The notes beneath the pieces were generated by a model. It saw nothing but the letters and a program-made list of their open reading frames with translations. It was not told the DNA's origin and searched no databases. A stretch of 38,025 bases of DNA from an uncultured Tenacibaculum sp. GTDB taxonomy: Bacteria; Bacteroidota; Bacteroidia; Flavobacteriales; Flavobacteriaceae. Positions 32,311-38,025 of this stretch are shown piece by piece. Within the stretch, counting starts at the first letter, position 1; each line of letters starts with the position of its first letter. The position numbers and the translations under genes are program-made. Location of the stretch: positions 1 to 38,025 of the forward strand of contig NZ_CANNBW010000032.1 in NCBI RefSeq assembly GCF_947502995.1. Reading direction: 5' to 3'.

Positions 32311-34842
32311 ATGAGATTTAAATTTTTTATACTATCAATTTTGCTTGGGATGGTCGCAAATGCACAGTTGATAGTGAAAGGGAAAGTAGTGGATGAGTTT
32401 GATAATCCAATGCCGTTTGTAAATGTGTACATTCAAGGTACAACTACAGGAACCACTACAGATGATGAAGGAAGGTTTGCTTTTCGAACAAAGAAGAGAA
32501 AAGGAATTTTAGAAGTATCTTTTGTTGGTTTTCAAACACAAACTATAACAATTACACCAAAAACTAAATTTTTAAATATAGTTTTAAAAGAAGGTTCAGA
32601 TATTTTAGATGAGGTTATTTTAGTAACTCGTCCGAAGAAGAGATTAAAGAAAAAGGAAAATCCTGCATATAAAATCTTAAGAGAAGTTTGGAAACGTAAA
32701 CGTAAAAATGGTATAGATTTAGTTAATCATTATCAGTACAAAAAACATACTACAATTGAGATTGGGCTTAATAATTTAGATACTGCATTCATTAAGCAAA
32801 TCTTTAAAAAAGATTATGATCAGACCATAAAAGAAGTAAAATACGATACTGATGGTATCAATTATTATATACCAATCTACATCAATGAGCAAATTGCTAA
32901 AGTTTATGGTAATAATGAGAATAATGACGAGCGTGAAGATATCGAAGCTGAAAAGTCTGAAGGTTTAGGAGCTCAAGGTTTTGTATTCGACCGTATGTCT
33001 AGAACATTTCAAAATGTAGATGTATTTAGAAATAATATCACTTTATTAAGAAAATCGTTTGTTAGCCCACTATCTACTGATGGTTTTGCTACTTACGATT
33101 ATGTTTTATATGATAGTGTTGTACAAAATAACACAAAATTGTATAACATATATTTCTTTCCAATTAGAGATCAAGATTTAGCATTTAAAGGTAATTTTTG
33201 GATTGCTGATAAAGCCTACACATTAAAAAAACTTCGTATGGAAGTTGTTAAAGGTGCTAACTTAAATTTCGTAAGAGGTTTAACTTTTGAAAAAGAATTC
33301 GAAGTACGAAATGATAGTATTTATATTCCAACAAAGAATGCTTACGAGGGAGATTTTACATTTTTAGATAAAAACGAAGCAAACAAAGGTTTAACAATTA
33401 AGAAAACAATCAACTATAGTGATTATGTTTTAGATAAACCTTTAGCTGATGAATTCTACAAAGGTCAAATTCAAAAGATAAGACCAGATCAATATTTCCG
33501 TTCAGACGAATATTGGGCAAAACAAGATATTGAAGATAATAAAGATACGTATAAACTGATAAGTTCGGTAAAAGGAAAAAAGCAGATAAAACGATTAACA
33601 GGTTTTATCAATACGATTTCTAGTGGGTTTATTAACTTACCTTTCTTAAATATGCAAGTTGGTCCGTTTTGGACAGCCTTTGCAAGCAACGAGGTGGAAG
33701 GTTTTAGAACTCGATTAGGTTTTAGAACTTTTAATACTAAAGATGACCGATTTAGATTATCTGGTCATTTGGCTTACGGTTTTCAAGATAAAGAATTAAA
33801 ATACGGTTTAGAAGCTCAATATTTATTGTCTTACGAACCAAGAATTTCTACTAGTGTTGCTTATCAGAATGATATCGAACAATTAGGAAGTGCTTTGTTA
33901 AATACTACTCAATTGTTAGGAAGAACTTTTGGTTCTACTGCACTTTTCTCAAGAGGGAATAACTTTTTCTTATCTAAAGTAGAAAAGTATGCGTCTAATT
34001 TTGATTATGCTGTGCATAATAACTTTCATATTGGATTTAACTTTTCTCATTCTCGTATACAGTCTGCTAGTCCTGAAAACTTTTCTGCTAGTTATTTAGA
34101 TGATTTAGGAAATTTACAATCAAAAGTAGTAGATGTGGCTTCTGATGTTTATTTAACTTTTACACCTGGTCGTTTTGTTTATGGTTTAGGAGTAGAACAA
34201 CGTTTCGGAAGAAATGTTTTTCCGTCTATTGTGATAAACTACCGTCATGGATATAAAGGTTTCTTAAATGGAACACATGAGTATGATAAAATTCAGATAA
34301 AATATAATCAGCCAATTTTATTAGGAAAATTTGGTTTACTAGATACTACAATTGAAGGAGGAAAGGTTTTTGGAACTGTACCATCTTCTTTGTTAAATGC
34401 TGTACCAGCAAACCAATCTTTTTCATTAGTTCCAAATACGTTTTCATTGTTGAATTTTTATGATTTTGTAACCGATCAATATGTTTCAACACATTTTGAA
34501 CATCATTTTAATGGGTTTATTTTAAATCGTATTCCATTATTAAGAAAATTAAAATTAAGAAGTTTAGCAACCTTTAGAGCTGCTTATGGATCAATTTCAG
34601 ACGAAAATAGAGCTATAAATGATGGTTTACGTAACGCTAGCAATACAGAAAATATTCTTTATAATGCACCAAATCAAGTGTATTATGAATATGGTTTTGG
34701 CGTAGAGAATATTGGGTATGGAAACTTACGTTTTCTTAGAATTGACGCTATATGGAGAAGTAATTACACACCACCTTCAAATAGTATCGCAGTACCTACT
34801 CCGAAGTTTGCAATTAGAATAGGGATACGTCCTGATTTATAA
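32311..34842 (+). CDS. DUF5686 outer-membrane protein with CarboxypepD_reg-like domain
   Basis: 843 aa. A signal peptide (FFILSILLGMVANAQ) leads to a carboxypeptidase-regulatory-like beta-sandwich (residues ~20-100: VKGKVVDEFDNPMPFVNVYI, GTTTGTTTDDEGRF). The rest is the DUF5686 region, ending in many alternating aromatic strands (for example FVYGLGVEQRFGRNVFPSIV) like an outer-membrane beta-barrel. The last residues RIGIRPDL fit a barrel-closing strand. No plug domain with a TonB box is evident, so it is not a standard SusC receptor. Its role is unknown; such proteins are common in Bacteroidota. Confidence 0.88.
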   Translation: MRFKFFILSILLGMVANAQLIVKGKVVDEFDNPMPFVNVYIQGTTTGTTTDDEGRFAFRTKKRKGILEVSFVGFQTQTITITPKTKFLNIVLKEGSDILDEVILVTRPKKRLKKKENPAYKILREVWKRKRKNGIDLVNHYQYKKHTTIEIGLNNLDTAFIKQIFKKDYDQTIKEVKYDTDGINYYIPIYINEQIAKVYGNNENNDEREDIEAEKSEGLGAQGFVFDRMSRTFQNVDVFRNNITLLRKSFVSPLSTDGFATYDYVLYDSVVQNNTKLYNIYFFPIRDQDLAFKGNFWIADKAYTLKKLRMEVVKGANLNFVRGLTFEKEFEVRNDSIYIPTKNAYEGDFTFLDKNEANKGLTIKKTINYSDYVLDKPLADEFYKGQIQKIRPDQYFRSDEYWAKQDIEDNKDTYKLISSVKGKKQIKRLTGFINTISSGFINLPFLNMQVGPFWTAFASNEVEGFRTRLGFRTFNTKDDRFRLSGHLAYGFQDKELKYGLEAQYLLSYEPRISTSVAYQNDIEQLGSALLNTTQLLGRTFGSTALFSRGNNFFLSKVEKYASNFDYAVHNNFHIGFNFSHSRIQSASPENFSASYLDDLGNLQSKVVDVASDVYLTFTPGRFVYGLGVEQRFGRNVFPSIVINYRHGYKGFLNGTHEYDKIQIKYNQPILLGKFGLLDTTIEGGKVFGTVPSSLLNAVPANQSFSLVPNTFSLLNFYDFVTDQYVSTHFEHHFNGFILNRIPLLRKLKLRSLATFRAAYGSISDENRAINDGLRNASNTENILYNAPNQVYYEYGFGVENIGYGNLRFLRIDAIWRSNYTPPSNSIAVPTPKFAIRIGIRPDL

Positions 34843-34900
34843 AAGATTATTTAACCTAAAAATAACTTCTAAAATCCGTGCACGAACTGCATTTTATATG

Positions 34901-34908
34901 TAGTTTTG
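34901..34908 (+). promoter_or_regulatory. -7 box of ppa promoter (TAGTTTTG)
   Basis: Exact TAnnTTTG match 31 bp before the ppa ATG; no TTG at the standard upstream distance. Confidence 0.5.
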
Positions 34909-34939
34909 CTTTCCGATTTTTAGAAACGAAATAAAAAAT

Positions 34940-35467
34940 ATGACAGCCAAAGAAAAACAAACTGTTGATGTATTAATTGAAATACCAAAAGGAAGTAGAA
35001 ATAAATATGAATACGATTTCGATTTAAAGAAAATCCGTTTCGATAGAATGTTATTCTCTTCAATGATGTATCCAGGTGATTACGGTTTTATTCCTGAAAC
35101 ATTAGCTTTAGATGGAGATCCATTAGATGTTTTAGTTTTAGGAGCTGAGCCATGTTTTCCAATGTGTATGATGGAAGTTAGACCAATTGGTGTTTTCCAC
35201 ATGGCAGATGAGAAAGGTCCAGATGAAAAAATCGTTTGTGTGCCAATTTCTGATCCAATTTGGAACAAATACAAAGATATTTCTGATTTAAATCCTCATA
35301 GAAAAGAAGAAATCACACATTTCTTCCAGGTTTACAAAGACTTAGAAAGAAAGAAAGTAGATGTAGGTGGATGGGGAGATGCTGATGAAGCATATTCAAT
35401 TTTAGATAAGTGTATCGAGCGTTACGAAAACAGCGAACACAAAGCAAACGGAGATTTTAAAGTATAA
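34940..35467 (+). CDS. ppa: Soluble inorganic pyrophosphatase (family I)
   Basis: 175-aa cytosolic enzyme hydrolysing PPi to phosphate, pulling biosynthetic reactions forward. Signatures: IPKGSRNKYEYD, YPGDYGFIPET, and the metal-binding DGDPLDVLVL (Asp triad). It ends at its own terminator and is followed by a second pyrophosphatase of an unrelated family. Confidence 0.97.
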   Translation: MTAKEKQTVDVLIEIPKGSRNKYEYDFDLKKIRFDRMLFSSMMYPGDYGFIPETLALDGDPLDVLVLGAEPCFPMCMMEVRPIGVFHMADEKGPDEKIVCVPISDPIWNKYKDISDLNPHRKEEITHFFQVYKDLERKKVDVGGWGDADEAYSILDKCIERYENSEHKANGDFKV

Positions 35468-35488
35468 TCTCAATATTAAAAATATTTC

Positions 35489-35520
35489 AAAGCTTGTTAC
35501 TTAGTAGCAAGCTTTTTTTT
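35489..35520 (+). terminator. Terminator of ppa
   Basis: Arms AAAGCTTGTTAC / GTAGCAAGCTTT with one G-U pair, 3-base loop and an 8-9 base T run, 21 bp after the stop codon. Confidence 0.92.
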
Positions 35521-35547
35521 GTTTAGAGATTGATTTTGTTATATTTA
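35519..35547 (+). promoter_or_regulatory. Possible hppA promoter (TTG-N18-TATATTTA)
   Basis: TTG at 35519-35521 and TATATTTA at 35540-35547, seven of eight with TAnnTTTG, 18 bp apart and 31 bp before the ATG. It overlaps the T run of the ppa terminator. Confidence 0.45.
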
Positions 35548-35578
35548 AAGCAATAAACTAATCAATTAATTAAATATT

Positions 35579-37921
35579 ATGGAATCAAACACAGTGTTTT
35601 TACCAGTCATCTTGGCTGTGGTAGGCTTGGTTTTTATGTTCATTAAAATGTCTTGGGTAAAAAAGCAAGAGGCAGGTGATGAAAAAATGAAATCAATATC
35701 AAAAAGTATAAAAGAAGGAGCTTTAGCATTTTTAAATGCAGAATATAAGCTCCTTTTAATTTTTTCGATAATAGCCTCAATAGCACTTTTTATCATATCT
35801 CAACTTGTTGATACAACACATTGGATTATAGTTGTAGCATTTATTATCGGAGCCATTTTCTCAGCTTTAGCAGGTAATATCGGAATGCGTATTGCAACAG
35901 ATGCAAATGCAAGAACAACAGAAGCAGCCAAAACAAGTTTACCAAAAGCGTTACAAGTCTCTTTTGGTGGAGGGACTGTAATGGGGTTAGGAGTTGCAGG
36001 TTTGGCAGTTTTAGGGTTAAGTCTTTTCTTTTTCTTATTTGTAACTATGTTTGTTACAGGTGAAGGAAGTTTCTACAAAGAAATGACAGTTGCTTTAGAA
36101 GCCTTAGCTGGTTTTTCTTTAGGAGCTGAAAGTATTGCTTTATTCGCAAGAGTTGGCGGAGGCATCTACACTAAAGCAGCAGATGTTGGAGCCGATTTAG
36201 TAGGTAAGGTAGAAGCAGGTATTCCTGAAGATGATCCGAGAAATCCAGCAACAATTGCAGATAACGTAGGTGATAATGTTGGAGATGTTGCAGGAATGGG
36301 GGCAGATTTATTCGGAAGTTATGTGGCTACGGTTTTAGCGGCTATGGTTCTTGGAAACTATGTTGTTCGTGATATGTCTACAACTACTCAATTTACAGAT
36401 GCTTTTAATGGAATGGGACCAATATTATTACCATTAGTAATTGCGGGTGTTGGTATTATTGCTTCAATTATCGGGACTTTCTTAGTTAAAATTAAAGATA
36501 ATTCAGCAAAAGAAGCTGAAGTTCAAAAAGCTTTAGATTTAGGAAATTGGGCATCTATACTTATTACTTTAATTGCAAGTTGGTTCTTAATTCAATGGAT
36601 GTTACCAGAAACATTAAAAATGAGTTTTTTCGGAGAAGGAATACAAGAAGTACCTTCTCGTCATGTATTTTATTCAGGAATGATTGGTTTAGCAGTGGGA
36701 GCTTTAATTTCTACAGTAACGGCATATTATACAAGTTTAGGTAAAAAACCAGTCTTAGATATTGTTCAAAATAGTTCTACTGGAGCTGCAACTAATATTA
36801 TCGCAGGATTAGCTGTAGGAATGAAATCTACATTTTTATCAGTTATTTTATTTGCTGCTGCTATTTATGGTTCTTATGCTTTGGCCGGTTTTTATGGAGT
36901 TGCTTTAGCAGCCTCTGCAATGATGGCGACAACGGCAATGCAATTAGCTATTGATGCTTTCGGACCAATTGCTGATAATGCAGGTGGTGTAGCAGAAATG
37001 AGTGAATTAGAAGATCACGTGCGTGAACGTACAGATATTTTAGACTCTGTAGGAAATACAACTGCAGCAGTAGGAAAAGGTTTTGCAATTGCTTCTGCAG
37101 CATTGACTGCTTTAGCGTTGTTTGCAGCTTACGTAACATTCACAGGAATTGATGGAATTAATATTTTTAAAGCTGATGTTTTAGCAATGTTATTTGTTGG
37201 AGGAATGATTCCTGTAATCTTTTCTGCTTTAGCTATGGAATCTGTAGGAAAAGCGGCTATGGAAATGGTACAAGAAGTTCGTCGTCAGTTTAAAGAAATT
37301 CCAGGAATTATGGAAGGAACTGGAACACCAGATTATGCGAAGTGTGTTGACATTTCTACTAAGGCTGCTTTAAAAGAAATGATTTTACCAGGTTTAATTA
37401 CGATCATCACACCAATTATTATTGGTTTATTATTCGGAGCTGAGCCTTTAGGAGGTTATATGGCTGGAGTTTGTGTTAGTGGTGTAATGTGGGCGATTTT
37501 CCAGAATAATGCAGGTGGTGCTTGGGATAATGCTAAAAAATCTTTTGAGGCTGGTGTAGAAATTAATGGAGAAATGACTTTTAAAGGTTCTGATGCACAT
37601 AAGGCAGCTGTGACAGGAGATACTGTTGGAGATCCGTTTAAAGATACTTCTGGGCCGTCAATGAACATCTTAATTAAACTTACATGTTTAGTTGGTTTAG
37701 TTATCGCACCAATCTTAGGAGGTCATTCAGTTGAATCACATGCTTCAAATACACAATTAATAAAAGAAGTTCAAGTTGAGTCTGAATTAAAAGATGATGA
37801 GAAATCTGTAGCAACGATAACTACTACAGTTATTAAAGATGGAAAGAAAGAATCTAAAGTGATAAAAGTTGAAGGTACAAAAGAAGAAGTAGCTCAAGCA
37901 ATAAAGAAAGCACAAGAATAG
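35579..37921 (+). CDS. hppA: Membrane ion-pumping pyrophosphatase
   Basis: 780-aa integral membrane enzyme that uses PPi hydrolysis to pump H+ or Na+, about 16 membrane segments. The active-site block EDDPRNPATIADNVGDNVGD (residues ~217-236) and the second acidic block (DAFGPIADNAGGVAEM) are intact. GNTTAAVGKG has Ala where K+-independent pumps have Lys, so this is the K+-dependent type, which includes most Na+ pumps. After the last membrane segment (~residue 712) comes a 65-residue charged tail ending EEVAQAIKKAQE, longer than in classical members. It has its own promoter and terminator. Confidence 0.96.
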   Translation: MESNTVFLPVILAVVGLVFMFIKMSWVKKQEAGDEKMKSISKSIKEGALAFLNAEYKLLLIFSIIASIALFIISQLVDTTHWIIVVAFIIGAIFSALAGNIGMRIATDANARTTEAAKTSLPKALQVSFGGGTVMGLGVAGLAVLGLSLFFFLFVTMFVTGEGSFYKEMTVALEALAGFSLGAESIALFARVGGGIYTKAADVGADLVGKVEAGIPEDDPRNPATIADNVGDNVGDVAGMGADLFGSYVATVLAAMVLGNYVVRDMSTTTQFTDAFNGMGPILLPLVIAGVGIIASIIGTFLVKIKDNSAKEAEVQKALDLGNWASILITLIASWFLIQWMLPETLKMSFFGEGIQEVPSRHVFYSGMIGLAVGALISTVTAYYTSLGKKPVLDIVQNSSTGAATNIIAGLAVGMKSTFLSVILFAAAIYGSYALAGFYGVALAASAMMATTAMQLAIDAFGPIADNAGGVAEMSELEDHVRERTDILDSVGNTTAAVGKGFAIASAALTALALFAAYVTFTGIDGINIFKADVLAMLFVGGMIPVIFSALAMESVGKAAMEMVQEVRRQFKEIPGIMEGTGTPDYAKCVDISTKAALKEMILPGLITIITPIIIGLLFGAEPLGGYMAGVCVSGVMWAIFQNNAGGAWDNAKKSFEAGVEINGEMTFKGSDAHKAAVTGDTVGDPFKDTSGPSMNILIKLTCLVGLVIAPILGGHSVESHASNTQLIKEVQVESELKDDEKSVATITTTVIKDGKKESKVIKVEGTKEEVAQAIKKAQE

Positions 37922-37950
37922 ATTATCCTCTTATATCCAATTTAAATATG

Positions 37951-37973
37951 TGTCGTCCTAAAATAGGTTGACA
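37951..37973. repeat. Imperfect inverted repeat, possible IS end or remnant
   Basis: TGTCGTCCT-aaaat-AGGTTGACA: outer TGTC/GACA and inner CCT/AGG pair, with mismatches between. It opens with TGTC as many IS3-like ends do, but no transposase lies in the window. Confidence 0.3.
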
Positions 37974-37992
37974 GTTTTAAAAAGTATTATTT

Positions 37993-38024
37993 AAACCAGA
38001 GAAGCTAGCTTCTCTGGTTTTTTA
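37993..38024 (+). terminator. Terminator of hppA, 28-bp perfect palindrome
   Basis: Half site AAACCAGAGAAGCT (37993-38006) is followed at once by its exact complement to 38020, then a T run. It is 71 bp after the hppA stop. The T run reaches the window's end, and the A-rich left side could also serve a minus-strand gene beyond the edge. Confidence 0.88.
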
Positions 38025-38025
38025 T

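Noticed and set aside
36547..37668. Overlapping ORFs inside hppA on both strands
   Set aside because: Shadows of the pyrophosphatase frame with composition unlike any protein family.

Overview
The window is an AT-rich chromosomal segment of a member of the Bacteroidota, almost certainly the family Flavobacteriaceae and possibly a marine genus such as Tenacibaculum (the genus is a guess). The evidence is: a DNA polymerase III alpha subunit with a fused N-terminal proofreading exonuclease; a GldA-type ABC ATPase; DUF5686/CarboxypepD_reg-like and DUF4369/TlpA proteins; upstream boxes matching the Bacteroidota promoter consensus TAnnTTTG; no Shine-Dalgarno sites; and small peptides with a LGKxL...EIxGG double-glycine leader typical of the group. 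Most genes are housekeeping genes and the order looks chromosomal. I see no rRNA, tRNA, CRISPR array, prophage or intact insertion sequence.

Layout. 1-77: eleven exact copies of a 7-bp repeat. 80-2085: divergent phosphopantetheinyl transferase and S-adenosylhomocysteinase (ahcY). 2261-2910: a small secreted protein convergent with a double-glycine-leader peptide. 3231-7851: a tightly overlapping five-gene operon of a DUF2891 lipoprotein, an NRAMP-fold transporter without metal ligands, and the three 5-oxoprolinase genes pxpA, pxpB, pxpC. 7904-8164: a second leader peptide. 8235-9239: TlpA-like thiol-disulfide lipoprotein. 9390-13724: dnaE. 13735-16450: TPR histidine kinase and an unrecognised protein. 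16451-16854: a repeat-rich gap with a cloverleaf-shaped inverted repeat. 16855-18772: esterase lipoprotein and a lipoprotein with internal repeats. 18989-21579: FAD-linked sugar/alditol-type oxidase, HAD phosphatase and a Cys-containing unknown.

21585-24548 (minus strand) is a thyA - small protein - folA - GNAT - gldA cluster. 24800-25261 holds two tandem Cys-rich leader peptides; the second (25085-25261, 58 aa) was found by reading the sequence directly. 25582-29151 (minus) runs from bfn to a CNT nucleoside transporter with an exported N-terminal domain, a small membrane protein and a secreted protein with caspase-clan-like His/Cys motifs. 29311-31075 is etfBA. 31255-37921 (plus) has pdhB, a large DUF5686 outer-membrane protein, soluble pyrophosphatase (ppa) and membrane pyrophosphatase (hppA), ending in a perfect palindromic terminator.

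How the genes work together. PxpABC hydrolyses 5-oxoproline to glutamate, and the odd NRAMP-like protein is a plausible importer of that or a related substrate. thyA and folA form the dTMP/folate cycle. etfBA and pdhB share a divergent control region with a 24-bp perfect palindrome. ppa and hppA give two independent ways to remove pyrophosphate, one coupled to ion pumping. The most promising under-described elements are the four leader peptides, the caspase-like secreted protein near two of them, the metal-site-less NRAMP, and the cloverleaf repeat. All names come from reading the translations; no database search was run.
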